Part shown: one piece after another, positions 22,002-30,044 of the stretch
Numbering within the stretch: the stretch's first letter is position 1
Layout: each line of letters starts with the position of its first letter
From: Prevotellaceae bacterium UBA4336
GTDB lineage: Bacteria > Bacteroidota > Bacteroidia > Bacteroidales > Bacteroidaceae
DNA: 44,656 bases
Reading direction: 5' to 3'
NCBI GenBank assembly: GCA_002394305.1
Contig: DGTM01000071.1
Coordinates: 8,601-53,256 of the forward strand
Translations under genes and position numbers: made by a program
Notes under the pieces: generated by a model
What the model was told of the DNA's origin: nothing
What the model saw: the letters and a program-made list of their open reading frames with translations, nothing else
Database searches by the model: none

Positions 22002-24503
22002 ATGACTCTAAATTTTTCCATAGAATACCGAACGGAATGGGGGCAGAACGTCGAGGTGGAGCTTTGCTTCCTCTCGGCCGAGGGCAAGACGCACCCCGAG
22101 CGCATTCTGCTCGACACGGACGATGGCTACATGTGGAAGAAGCGCTTCACCCTGAAGGCATACGCCAAGATGCTGACTTACACATACATCATCACCGAGG
22201 GCAGCCGCGTGTGCCGACGCGAATGGGACGCCGTTCCGCGTCTGTTCCCTGCCGACGATGCCCGTACCTATTTCCTCATAGACCATTGGCGCGACGTGTC
22301 CGACTCGGCGCACTGCTATTCGGATGCCTACGTTGCAGCCACAGGTCGGGGCCGGCTCCCGTTGCCTGCCATAGCCCTCTTCCCGCGTACCTACCTCTTT
22401 CGCGTGCAGGCTCCGCAGCTTGCCGAGGGCGAAAGGGTCGCACTGGTCGGCGACCAGCCTGCCCTGGGCAGCTGGGATGTGCGGCGAGCCTTGCCGCTGA
22501 CGCCCTCCGACCGCCACGAGTGGATCCTCTCCATCAGCGCCGACGGCCTGCGACTCCCCTTCCAATATAAATATGTGATAATTGGGGCAGGGGACAAGGA
22601 ACAGGGGGTGGTGCCCGTCGACGTCAAATGGGAAGAGGGACCGAACAGGCAGAGCCCCGAGTGTTTCCCCGTGTCTCCGCTGAAAGGAGGCTGGGTGGGG
22701 GCCTTCTCCGACGACGAACTGCGCATCAAGGCTCCGCATTGGAAGGTGGCTGGCCTCGTCGTGCCCCTCTTCTCGCTTCGTACGGAAGGCAGCCAAGGGG
22801 TAGGGGACTTCGGCGACCTGAAGGAGATTGTCGACTGGGCGGCATGGACCGGTATGCACGCCGTGCAGCTCCTTCCCATCTACGACACAACGCAGACACG
22901 CACCTCGCTGGACAGCTATCCGTACAATGCCGTCAGCGTCCACGCACTCCATCCTATCTATGCAGACCTCAGGCAGTTGCCGCTTGCCGATGAAGCAAAG
23001 CTTGCAGACTTTCGCCAGCGCTGGCTCGAGCTGAACGCACTCCCGACCCTGGACTACGTAGAGACCTTCCGCCTGAAAGAAGACTACCTGCACTGCCTCT
23101 ACGACGAGCAGCGTCGCAGCATCACACAGAAGCCTGCCTACCGCACTTTCCTCCAGGAGAATGCCGAATGGCTGCAGCCCTATTGCGTGTATTGCCACCT
23201 GCGCGACACGTACGGCACGGCCGACTTTGCCCGTTGGCCCAAGCTCTCGGTGTACAATCGCAGCTCGGTGGCCAGCTATGCCAGGCGGCATGCAGGCGAG
23301 GTGGGCTACTACGCCTTCGTCCAGTACATCCTGCACCAGCAGCTCTCCCAGGCCGCCGACTATGCCCGCAGCCAACGCGTCTTCCTCAAGGGCGACCTGC
23401 CCATCGGCATCAGCCCCTGTAGCGTGGAGGCCTGGCAGGAGCCGCATCTCTTCCACATGGACATGACGGCAGGTGCTCCGCCCGACGACTTTTCGCGTAC
23501 AGGACAGAACTGGGGATTCCCGACCTACGACTGGGAACGCATGGCAGCCGACGGCTACCTCTGGTGGCGGCAAAGGCTTGGCGGTATGTCGCGCTACTTT
23601 AGTGCCTATCGCATCGACCACATCCTGGGCTTCTTCCGCATCTGGCAGATACCGAAGGGTAGCCCGACGGCTTTGCTCGGACAGTTCTCGCCCGCCCTGC
23701 CCTTGAGCATCGGCGAGATAGAGTCCTGGGGCATGCGGTTCCGCGAGGAGCTCTTCGTGCCGCACCACCCCTCTTCCGCCGAGGAGGAGACGGCAGGCGT
23801 GCAGCTCTATCATCCCCGCATCGACGCGATAGGCGAAAGCGTCTGGCAGTCGATGCCCAAGAATGAGCAGGACGCCTTCATCCGTCTCTACGAGGACTTC
23901 TTCTTCCGTCGGCACAACGACTTCTGGGCCTCGCAGGCCATGAAGAAGTTGCCGGCGCTCATCGGAGCAAGCAACATGCTGGTTTGCGGCGAGGACCTGG
24001 GGATGGTGCCTGCCTGCGTAGGGCCGGTCATGCGGCAGCTCGGCATCCTGAGCCTCGAGATACAGGCCATGCCAAAGACCTATGGCATCCCGTTCGCACC
24101 CCTACACAACAATCCTTATCACAGCGTTGCCACCATCTTCACCCACGACATGCCTACGCTCCGGCTCTGGTGGAAGGAGAATCCCGAGCGTACCAATCTC
24201 TACTACAACACGATGCTCGGACGCGACGGGACTGCGCCGGCCGAACCGTCGGGCTGGCTTTGCGAGGAGATTGTGGCGCACCATCTGAACTGCCCCTCCA
24301 TGCTTTGCCTGATAAGTCTGCAGGACTGGCTATCGGTAGACGAGGACTTGCGCAACCCCAACCCCGAGGAGGAACGCATCAACATCCCCGCCAATCCGAA
24401 GCACTACTGGCGCTACCGCATGCATCTGCCCATCTCGAAGCTGCAGGGGGCACAGGCCTTCAACGACCGCCTGCGCACCCTCATTGTCCGCTCGGGACGC
24501 TGA
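22002..24503 (+). CDS. malQ: 4-alpha-glucanotransferase with N-terminal starch-binding domains
   Basis: An 833-residue GH77 enzyme with two CBM20-like domains in front (residues about 5-100 and 128-225; the second has VALVGDQPALGSWDVRRALPL), the DPE2-like layout seen in Bacteroidetes MalQ. The catalytic part has GSQGVGDFGDL, RIDHILGFFRIW (nucleophile Asp), VCGEDLGMVP (acid/base Glu) and FTHDMPTLRLWW (third acidic residue). It moves alpha-1,4-glucan segments between maltodextrins or glycogen in the cytoplasm. Residues about 195-204 (GAGDKEQGVV) interrupt the second CBM20 between KYVI and the conserved WEEGPNR and are coded by a GGGGCAGGGGACAAGG-type repeat. Transcribed alone from its own promoter. 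Confidence 0.93.
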   Translation: MTLNFSIEYRTEWGQNVEVELCFLSAEGKTHPERILLDTDDGYMWKKRFTLKAYAKMLTYTYIITEGSRVCRREWDAVPRLFPADDARTYFLIDHWRDVSDSAHCYSDAYVAATGRGRLPLPAIALFPRTYLFRVQAPQLAEGERVALVGDQPALGSWDVRRALPLTPSDRHEWILSISADGLRLPFQYKYVIIGAGDKEQGVVPVDVKWEEGPNRQSPECFPVSPLKGGWVGAFSDDELRIKAPHWKVAGLVVPLFSLRTEGSQGVGDFGDLKEIVDWAAWTGMHAVQLLPIYDTTQTRTSLDSYPYNAVSVHALHPIYADLRQLPLADEAKLADFRQRWLELNALPTLDYVETFRLKEDYLHCLYDEQRRSITQKPAYRTFLQENAEWLQPYCVYCHLRDTYGTADFARWPKLSVYNRSSVASYARRHAGEVGYYAFVQYILHQQLSQAADYARSQRVFLKGDLPIGISPCSVEAWQEPHLFHMDMTAGAPPDDFSRTGQNWGFPTYDWERMAADGYLWWRQRLGGMSRYFSAYRIDHILGFFRIWQIPKGSPTALLGQFSPALPLSIGEIESWGMRFREELFVPHHPSSAEEETAGVQLYHPRIDAIGESVWQSMPKNEQDAFIRLYEDFFFRRHNDFWASQAMKKLPALIGASNMLVCGEDLGMVPACVGPVMRQLGILSLEIQAMPKTYGIPFAPLHNNPYHSVATIFTHDMPTLRLWWKENPERTNLYYNTMLGRDGTAPAEPSGWLCEEIVAHHLNCPSMLCLISLQDWLSVDEDLRNPNPEEERINIPANPKHYWRYRMHLPISKLQGAQAFNDRLRTLIVRSGR
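22583..22610 (+). repeat. GGGGCAAGG-type repeat inside malQ
   Basis: GGGGCAGGGGACAAGGAACA followed by GGGGG; in frame in the second CBM20 domain. Related words occur at 17548-17572 and 29137-29202. Confidence 0.65.
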
Positions 24504-24547
24504 AGCAAAATGCCGCCCGCCTTCGGGATGCAGAGAAAGAAAAAGAA

Positions 24548-24637
24548 ACGAATGGGAATAATTATAATAATTTATAACCGCGAAGAAGAAGACTTGTTCC
24601 CATTCGTGAGTTTATTATTCTCATTATTCCAATTCGT
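24548..24637. repeat. inverted repeats around ACGAATGGGAA
   Basis: ACGAATGGGAA (24548-24558) faces TTCCCATTCGT (24597-24607), a perfect 11-bp inverted repeat; ATTATTCCAATTCGT (24623-24637) is a second, imperfect partner. It may end malQ transcripts. Confidence 0.6.
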
Positions 24638-24670
24638 TGTCTTTTACAGGCTAAGCTATAAATTTCTTTG

Positions 24671-24795
24671 ACGCCCGCGACATAACAATTTCAGTGGCTC
24701 GGAAATATATTTCAGCGGCACTAAAATATATTTCCAAGGCTTTGAAATATATTTCCAAGCCACTGAAAAAGTTTTTATCCGTGGGGTGAAGAAGT
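24671..24795 (-). repeat. dispersed element with palindromic ATATATTTC units, copy 1
   Basis: About 120 bp whose reverse complement aligns with 27726-27848: GCGGATAAAAACT-like entry, three units carrying GAAATATATTTC or a one-base variant, and CCACTGAAA near the end. It lies between two convergent genes. Confidence 0.85.
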
Positions 24796-24856
24796 TGTTT
24801 CTTCGTTGTGAAGGATTTGTTTCTTCGTCGTGAAGAGGTTGTGTCCTCGGCGAGCT

Positions 24857-25870
24857 TTATCTTATTCCGCGTGCATTCAGGGCCTTTTGGTAGCGGCGGG
24901 CATTGCGGTAGTGCTCGGCGAGCGTCGTGGCAAAGTTGTGCGTGCCCGAGAAGTCTTCCTTGGCACACATATACAGATAGTTGTGCTCCACGTGATTAAG
25001 CACAGCTTCAAGCCCTGCTATGCTGGCTATGCGGATGGGACCTGGCGGCAGTCCGGCTGTCTGGTACGTGTTGTAGGGGCTCTCGGTCCGGAGGTGGACG
25101 TTCAGGATGCGGCGCAGCGAGAAGTCGCCCACGGCATACTTCACCGTCGGGTCGGCTTGCAGGGGGATGCCCAGGCGCAGACGGTTGAGGTAGAGGCCCG
25201 CTATCATGGGCTTCTCGGCGTTGTTGGCGGTCTCCTCGTCCACGATGCTTGCCAGCGTTGCCACCTGTTCGTGTGTCAGCCCGATGGCTTTGGCCTTGGC
25301 CTTGCGTTCAGCCGTCCAGAAACGACTGTTCTCGCGCTCCATGCGTTCCACGAGTTTGTCGACGGAGATGTCCCAGTAGACCTCATAGGTGTTCGGGATG
25401 AAGAGGGCCGGAATGGTGGCCGTCGTGTAGCCGTGCGTGTCGCAGTAGGCGCTGTCTGTCAGGGCGGAAGCAATCTCTGCGGAGTCCACCATCAGACTCT
25501 CAGACAGGGTTGCTGCCAGCCTGTCCATCGTGCGCGAGGTGGGGACGAGCAACTTGATGGGTTCCTGTATGCCATTGCGAAGCTCACGGTACAGCTCCAT
25601 GCATTTCGTCCCGGGCTGAACGCGGTAACGTCCCGTGCGAGGCCGGAAGCTGAATACCTTATTATATATGTCCCATCGCCAGCCGAGGTCGGACTTAGCT
25701 CTGACGCTGTCCGGCGTGTCGTCGCGGTCGACGTATATGTATCTGTCCCCTTCGCCATCGCGTGCCGGCACCTTTGCCGTCAGGAGCGTGAACACGAAAC
25801 CTGCGCAGACAGCGAGCACGACAATCGTGCCTGCCGCAATCCAAATAATCCTTTTTGAAGTTCGTTCCAT
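24857..25870 (-). CDS. mltG: MltG/YceG-like endolytic transglycosylase
   Basis: A 337-residue protein from ATG 25870 (MERTSKRIIWIAAGTIVVLAVCAGFV); a promoter box at 25901-25894 excludes the earlier ATG at 25912. One N-terminal membrane helix (residues about 8-30) places the rest in the periplasm. The YceG fold is recognised from GYLNRLRLGIPLQADPTVKYA-like sequence (here GLYLNRLRLGIPLQADPTV), IVDEETANNAEKPMIAG with the catalytic Glu, and SPYNTYQTAGLPPGPI. MltG cleaves nascent peptidoglycan strands and so sets glycan length. It is a single-gene unit next to a divergent tRNA. Confidence 0.9.
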   Translation of the reverse strand: MERTSKRIIWIAAGTIVVLAVCAGFVFTLLTAKVPARDGEGDRYIYVDRDDTPDSVRAKSDLGWRWDIYNKVFSFRPRTGRYRVQPGTKCMELYRELRNGIQEPIKLLVPTSRTMDRLAATLSESLMVDSAEIASALTDSAYCDTHGYTTATIPALFIPNTYEVYWDISVDKLVERMERENSRFWTAERKAKAKAIGLTHEQVATLASIVDEETANNAEKPMIAGLYLNRLRLGIPLQADPTVKYAVGDFSLRRILNVHLRTESPYNTYQTAGLPPGPIRIASIAGLEAVLNHVEHNYLYMCAKEDFSGTHNFATTLAEHYRNARRYQKALNARGIR

Positions 25871-25893
25871 TGTCAATGAAGCTTTTCGGAGTG

Positions 25894-25901
25894 CAAAAAT
25901 A
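25894..25901 (-). promoter_or_regulatory. -7 promoter box TATTTTTG of mltG
   Basis: Exact TAnnTTTG on the minus strand 23 bp before ATG 25870, which decides the start of mltG. Confidence 0.65.
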
Positions 25902-25941
25902 CACAATTTCACACGAAATACAAAAATTTTGAATTTTGAAT

Positions 25942-25972
25942 TTTGAAATTCGGATTATATGTTGTACCTTTG
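25942..25972 (+). promoter_or_regulatory. promoter of tRNA-Thr
   Basis: TTTG at 25942-25945, 19 bp, then TACCTTTG at 25965-25972. The -33 box is the last of three TTTTGAATT-like words (25926-25947). The tRNA starts 33 bp later. Confidence 0.8.
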
Positions 25973-26005
25973 CACCGCAAATGAAGGAAAAGCGCAAGCT
26001 TCCCT

Positions 26006-26078
<73 letters not shown>

Positions 26079-26092
26079 CAAAGAAGGCATCC

Positions 26093-26126
26093 AGAGAGTT
26101 CCGACGGCGGGGCTCTCTTTTGTTTT
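26093..26126 (+). terminator. terminator of tRNA-Thr
   Basis: AGAGAG (26093-26098) pairs with CTCTCT (26113-26118), with an inner CCG/CGG pair, followed by TTTTGTTTTG. Confidence 0.7.
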
Positions 26127-26141
26127 GAGTATTGATAATAA

Positions 26142-26324
26142 ATGAATAGTATGAAACGCATAGGGATAGACATAGGGACCAGCTCCATTTGCGGTGTGAC
26201 ATGTGATGAAGGAGGCCACATGCAGCGTTCGCTGACGCGAGCCAACGATGCCGCAATAGAAGGCACCCCGTCGTGGGCGTTCCGGCAGGACGCCGAGCGG
26301 ATACTGGACATCGTGGAGGTATGA
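26142..26324 (+). pseudogene. N-terminal remnant of an FGGY-family carbohydrate kinase
   Basis: Sixty codons giving MKRIGIDIGTSSICGV (from the second ATG, 26151) and FRQDAERILDIVE, the first ATP-binding motif and the following helix of an FGGY kinase such as sedoheptulokinase-like proteins, which are normally about 450-500 residues. A stop codon at 26322 ends it and no later part of the family is visible before the GH43 gene. It is therefore a truncated remnant. Only the phosphate-1 motif remains, so no activity is expected. Confidence 0.75.
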
Positions 26325-26404
26325 GCGCGCGGTGGATTGTGGAAGCATGACAAAGTCCCTCTGTCAGTTCCTCTCCCTCGGGATGCTGATAGCGTCCCCT
26401 AATC

Positions 26405-27472
26405 TTAGAACAGAGGGCGGGTAATGAGCCAGCAGGGATGTGTGGTGGGGTTGCCTTTGTGGTCGACGAAGACGAGGCGGCCGTCGATGTCCTTCAGCTC
26501 CATCAGAATCATCGGGCGGGGGCGGTAGTCGCCCCGACGCGGTATGAGGCCTTCGCAATGTGAGTGCATGACCATGAACATGCGGCCTGCCCGGTCGGTG
26601 ATGATTTCGCCGTTGTGCCCGGCGCCGTTCAGTATGGCCTCGGGGCTCTCGGAGGTGAGGACGGGCTTAGGCTCGCTCCAGCCGGAGAAGAGATTGTCGG
26701 ACGTGCTCAGGCACAAGGTGTACTCGTGGTTGTTGAAGTGGTTCTTCGAGCAGTAGAAGTAATAGAGTCCTTTATATTTATATATGTATCCGCCTTCGTA
26801 GGCCGTCGTGATGTAGTGGGGCTTGCTGCCTTTCGCGTAGGTGAGGCCGTCCTCCGAGAGCTCGCGGATAAAGTTGCCCTTGCTGTTCACGTCGCCATAG
26901 ACGAGATACTGCCTGCCGTCGTCGTCGAGGAAGTATTGTCCGTCCTGTGGGGTAGGGTGCTCGGGCGTACCGACGTTCAGGGTGTTGGCATAGCGGAAGG
27001 GGCTGTCGATGTTGTCGGCCACGAGGACAACCTGTCGGTCGTTTTCCATGGAGACAAAGAGGGTGAGATACACAACGAGCTTGCCCTGGATGAGTGCCGG
27101 AGAGGGTGCCCAGAAGTTGATGTTCTGCCCGTCCGCCTCGGTCTTCATGGGGTCGAGCTTGCCGTCGCCGAACGGGTCGTGGGGGCTCGGACCGGGGAAC
27201 ATGTCGCGATAGTAGGTCCAGTTGCACAGGTCGCGGCTGCGATAGATTTTGATGGGGAAGCCTGTCTTGAAGCAGTAGAACCACTCGCCAATCTGCACGA
27301 CCGAAGGGTCAGGGCAGTCGAAGTCCGTGACGGGATTCATGGCAACGGTCTTGTCGGGCATGTCTTTCCGGAGTTCGAACAAGGCTTTGTCGCGGGTCAG
27401 AGGCTCGGACTGAGCCAGAGCGGCAATGCTTCCCATAAGGGCAAGAAGCAGGAGGAAGGGATGTTTGGTCAT
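26405..27472 (-). CDS. secreted glycoside hydrolase, GH43-like
   Basis: A 355-residue protein with a signal peptide (MTKHPFLLLLALMGSIAALAQ). The five-bladed propeller of GH43 is suggested by CPDPSVVQIGEWFYCFKT (catalytic base Asp in the DPS motif), INFWAPSPALIQGKLVVYLTLF, QYFLDDDGRQYLVYGD, and TAYEGGYIYKYKGLYYFYCS, where the Glu of YEGG fits the general acid. GH43 enzymes act on arabinose- or xylose-containing polysaccharides; the substrate cannot be told. It is transcribed alone on the minus strand from a TACCTTTG box. Confidence 0.85.
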   Translation of the reverse strand: MTKHPFLLLLALMGSIAALAQSEPLTRDKALFELRKDMPDKTVAMNPVTDFDCPDPSVVQIGEWFYCFKTGFPIKIYRSRDLCNWTYYRDMFPGPSPHDPFGDGKLDPMKTEADGQNINFWAPSPALIQGKLVVYLTLFVSMENDRQVVLVADNIDSPFRYANTLNVGTPEHPTPQDGQYFLDDDGRQYLVYGDVNSKGNFIRELSEDGLTYAKGSKPHYITTAYEGGYIYKYKGLYYFYCSKNHFNNHEYTLCLSTSDNLFSGWSEPKPVLTSESPEAILNGAGHNGEIITDRAGRMFMVMHSHCEGLIPRRGDYRPRPMILMELKDIDGRLVFVDHKGNPTTHPCWLITRPLF

Positions 27473-27489
27473 GACATAATGTTTTGGTA

Positions 27490-27497
27490 CAAAGGTA
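27490..27497 (-). promoter_or_regulatory. -7 promoter box TACCTTTG of the GH43 gene
   Basis: Exact TAnnTTTG on the minus strand, 17 bp before ATG 27472; the leader would be about a dozen bases. Confidence 0.75.
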
Positions 27498-27521
27498 CGA
27501 CTTATAATTCAATATCCAAAA

Positions 27522-27561
27522 TCCAAGGAGAATAAATTCAGTCCAAGGAGAATAAATTCAG
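27522..27561. repeat. perfect 20-bp tandem duplication
   Basis: TCCAAGGAGAATAAATTCAG occurs twice in a row (27522-27541, 27542-27561), upstream of the GH43 promoter. Confidence 0.9.
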
Positions 27562-27648
27562 GACTCGCCTTCGTTTTTGGCGATAAAGGTTTACATCGGG
27601 CAGGCAAAGCGTAAATTTTGTCTCCGTTCCCAAAATCCAGTTGAATCA

Positions 27649-27679
27649 TTTGGCTTTTGTTGAAAAAGTTGTATCTTTG
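27649..27679 (+). promoter_or_regulatory. orphan promoter upstream of a repeat array
   Basis: TTTG at 27649-27652, 19 bp, then TATCTTTG at 27672-27679: as good as any promoter in the window. No credible gene follows for 300 bp; a transcript starting near 27684 would run through the element at 27726-27848 and could continue into the gene at 27991. Confidence 0.65.
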
Positions 27680-27725
27680 CAGTTGCCCTGCGGACACTTT
27701 TTCTCCTCCCGACGGATGCTTTTCC

Positions 27726-27848
27726 TTCGCCCCGCGGATAAAAACTATTTCCGTGGCTTGGAAATATATTTCAGTGGCTTTGAAATATATTTTAGTGCCT
27801 TGGAAATATATTTCAGAACCACTGAAAAAGTTTTATGCCGTGAGCCGA
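27726..27848 (+). repeat. dispersed element with palindromic ATATATTTC units, copy 2
   Basis: Three abutting 21-bp units (27754-27774, 27775-27795, 27796-27816), each centred on GAAATATATTT(C/T), between GCGGATAAAAACT and CCACTGAAAAAGTTTT. The reverse complement of 24671-24795 is the same element. Confidence 0.88.
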
Positions 27849-27936
27849 AAGAAAACATACACGACGACGCGAAAGATTATATTGCGGCCTGTCGGAAAAA
27901 TAATGTGGGAGTGTAGCTTTTTTTGAATTTATAAAT

Positions 27937-27967
27937 TTTGATTTTTGAATTATTAGTTGTACCTTTG
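27937..27967 (+). promoter_or_regulatory. promoter of the DUF4836/ABC operon
   Basis: TTTG at 27937-27940, 19 bp, then TACCTTTG at 27960-27967, 23 bp before ATG 27991. The -33 box again falls in a TTTTGAATT-like repeat. Confidence 0.8.
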
Positions 27968-27990
27968 CCGCGTGTAATATTTATTAGAGA

Positions 27991-29403
27991 ATGAAGAAGT
28001 TTGTATTCCTCGCTCTCGTCGTGTTGGCTACAGCAGCAGCGGCGTGGTATCTCCTGCGCCCGGGCGACAAGGCAAGAGACCTCCTGCCTGCCGACGCTAC
28101 GGCGGTGGCTGTGTTCCAGCCTGCCGAGCTCTTCCAGGCGCTGGGCCTGACGTCCGACGAGATGAAGAAACTGACCGCTGGTCTCGGTGACTTGGCCGAA
28201 GCTGTCGACCTGACGGAGCCGGCCTATGCATTCGTGTCGGAGAACGGCCTTGCGGGCGTTGCCATCAATGTGAACGATGCCGAAAAGCTGCTGAGCGCGG
28301 CATCGGACTTCGGCTATGTCGGCACGGCGGGGCACGGTTACCAGTGGATAGCGAACAGCTACAGCATCGGCCTGAGCGACGGCGACAAACTCCTGCTCTG
28401 CGGCCCGGCCTCCGCGGGGGAGCAGGATGCCCTGCGCAGCGAGATGCTGAGGCTCATGAAGCAGAGCCGACAGGACGTGCCCATGCTCGACCGTACAGAC
28501 CGCCAAAAGGGGTTTCTCCGGCTGAGTTCCACCCTCGGCAGCCTGCCGAAAGAATACGTGCCTAAGGGCTTCGACATCTCCGATGCCTACTTGAACGCCT
28601 CGCTTGCGGTAGGAGACAAGGACATCACTCTCTCGATGAACGTGGAGGATGCCGACGGAAAGCCCTATGCCGCATGGCCCAAAGGCGAAGAGCTCCTGAA
28701 GCCCATCGAAGGACGGCTGCCTATCGTCGTGCCCGACGCCCCGTTTGCCTGGCTCCGCCTGGGCGTGAAGGGCGACAGGCTGCTGAGCATACTGCGAAGC
28801 GGACCCCGCGTGAGTGTCATGCTGATGGCGCTGAACGTCGTCTTCTTCGATGTCGACCAGATGCTGAAAGCCATCGACGGCGACGTGGCAATCGTGATGC
28901 CCAAGGCCGACATCCTCCGCAGGGAAGCGCTCCTCACGGCCCACATCTCCAACTCCGACTTCCTGAAGGATGCGGAGGAACTGGACATGTCGACGCAGAA
29001 CGGCATGAGCCTGCACAGGCGTGGCGCGGCCGACGACTACGTCTTCACCTTCCGGGGTGAAAGATTCTACTTCGGTGTCCGGGGCGAGACGCTCTACATT
29101 GCCACCTCCGAGCGGCTGGCCGACCAGTTTGTGCAGCAAGGGGCAAGGGGCAAGGAGCTTCCGCCTGCGCTTGGGCAAAGCGAAAAAGGAGCAAAGGGCA
29201 AGTACCTGAGCGGCTCGGTAGACCTGGTCCAGCTCGTCAGGAGCTATGCCTCCGTAGCCCTCATGCTCGGCGCCGCCCCGCAGGTCTACGAAGCCATCGA
29301 TGCCCTGGACCGCCTGAACATCGAGTCCGAAGCGCCCATGAGCTTCGAGCTGAACCTGACGACAAAGAAGCCCCTCGGGGAAATAATAAAGAATGAAGAA
29401 TGA
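27991..29403 (+). CDS. exported DUF4836-like protein
   Basis: A 470-residue protein with an N-terminal hydrophobic segment (residues 3-22, FVFLALVVLATAAAAWYLL) that anchors or exports it. The body has the pattern of Bacteroidetes DUF4836 proteins: LLPADATAVAVFQPAEL near the start, repeated alpha/beta segments, and a late YLSGSVDLVQLVRSYASVAL stretch. Function is unknown. Residues about 383-404 (GARGKELPPALGQSEKGAKG) are coded by GGGGCAAGG-type repeats and look inserted. It overlaps the ABC ATPase gene by 4 bp (ATGA), so it probably works with the downstream ABC transporter at the envelope. The family assignment is from memory of the pattern and should be taken as probable. Confidence 0.7.
   Translation: MKKFVFLALVVLATAAAAWYLLRPGDKARDLLPADATAVAVFQPAELFQALGLTSDEMKKLTAGLGDLAEAVDLTEPAYAFVSENGLAGVAINVNDAEKLLSAASDFGYVGTAGHGYQWIANSYSIGLSDGDKLLLCGPASAGEQDALRSEMLRLMKQSRQDVPMLDRTDRQKGFLRLSSTLGSLPKEYVPKGFDISDAYLNASLAVGDKDITLSMNVEDADGKPYAAWPKGEELLKPIEGRLPIVVPDAPFAWLRLGVKGDRLLSILRSGPRVSVMLMALNVVFFDVDQMLKAIDGDVAIVMPKADILRREALLTAHISNSDFLKDAEELDMSTQNGMSLHRRGAADDYVFTFRGERFYFGVRGETLYIATSERLADQFVQQGARGKELPPALGQSEKGAKGKYLSGSVDLVQLVRSYASVALMLGAAPQVYEAIDALDRLNIESEAPMSFELNLTTKKPLGEIIKNEE
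29137..29202 (+). repeat. GGGGCAAGG-type repeat inside the DUF4836-like gene
   Basis: GCAAGGGGCAAGGGGCAAGG, then further GGGCAAAG and GGAGCAAAGGGCAAG words, in frame. Same word family as 17548-17572 and 22583-22610. Confidence 0.7.
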
Positions 29404-30044
29404 ACAGCATTACCCTTGATAACACACTGCCCAACGTCTTCCTGCGGCATACGGACATCCATAGCGACATCTGGCTGAGACAGGTGACCTTCGAGAAGGG
29501 CAAGACCTACCTCGTGGAGGCCAGCAGCGGCACGGGCAAGAGTTCGCTCTGCAGCTTCATCATCGGCTACAGGAAGGACTACGACGGAGACATCATCTTC
29601 GACGGACGTAACAGCCGCGAGCTGGACGTGAACGACTGGACGGCGCTCCGCCAGAGCCACATCAGCATGCTCTTCCAGGAACTGCGGCTCTTCCCCGAAC
29701 TGACCGCCATGGAGAACGTCGAGATAAAGAACAGCCTGACCCATTTCAAGCAGCCAGCAGAGGTGAAGCAATGGTTCGAGGCCCTCGGCATAGCCGACAA
29801 GATGCAGTCGCCCGTCCGGCAGATGAGCTTCGGCCAGCAGCAACGCGTCGCCATGATACGTGCCCTGGTGCAGCCCTTCGACTTCCTGCTTGCCGACGAG
29901 CCCGTCTCGCACCTCGACGACGAGAACTCCGCAGCGATGGCCGACATCATGATGACCGAGGCTCGTCGCCAGGGAGCCGGCATCGTCGTCACCAGCATAG
30001 GCAAGCACATGCACGTCCCCTACGATAAAACCCTGCACCTATGA
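29400..30044 (+). CDS. ABC transporter ATP-binding protein (LolD/MacB type)
   Basis: A 214-residue ATPase: Walker A EASSGTGKSS (residues about 41-50), Q-loop in ISMLFQELRLFPELTAMENV, signature MSFGQQQRVAMIRALV, Walker B FDFLLADEP followed by VSHLDDEN, and the switch region IVVTSIGKHM, where the usual switch His is not at the expected place (TSIG). Size and motif spacing match the small LolD/FtsE/MacB group, which drives FtsX-type permeases without moving substrate through a channel. The permease gene overlaps it by 4 bp. Likely envelope function, such as lipoprotein handling or mechanotransmission. Confidence 0.88.
   Translation: MNSITLDNTLPNVFLRHTDIHSDIWLRQVTFEKGKTYLVEASSGTGKSSLCSFIIGYRKDYDGDIIFDGRNSRELDVNDWTALRQSHISMLFQELRLFPELTAMENVEIKNSLTHFKQPAEVKQWFEALGIADKMQSPVRQMSFGQQQRVAMIRALVQPFDFLLADEPVSHLDDENSAAMADIMMTEARRQGAGIVVTSIGKHMHVPYDKTLHL

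Larger units (their letters stand above)
24504..24856. other. repeat-filled gap between malQ and mltG
   Basis: There is no gene. It holds inverted repeats built on ACGAATGGGAA (24548-24637) and the ATATATTTC array (24671-24795). GAAGAAG and CGTCGTGAAG-like words follow to the mltG stop codon. malQ and mltG converge on it. Confidence 0.75.
27498..27959. other. gap between divergent GH43 and DUF4836-like genes
   Basis: There is no gene. It contains a perfect 20-bp tandem duplication (27522-27561), a full promoter with no gene behind it (27649-27679), the second ATATATTTC element (27726-27848) and TTTTGAATT-like words (27919-27950) before the next promoter. Confidence 0.75.

Noticed and set aside
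27754..27816. Possible CRISPR or coding repeat (21-bp units in an open frame)
   Set aside because: There are no spacers, the units are palindromic, and the second copy at 24.7 kb is read on the other strand; the open frames here have no gene-like start or composition.
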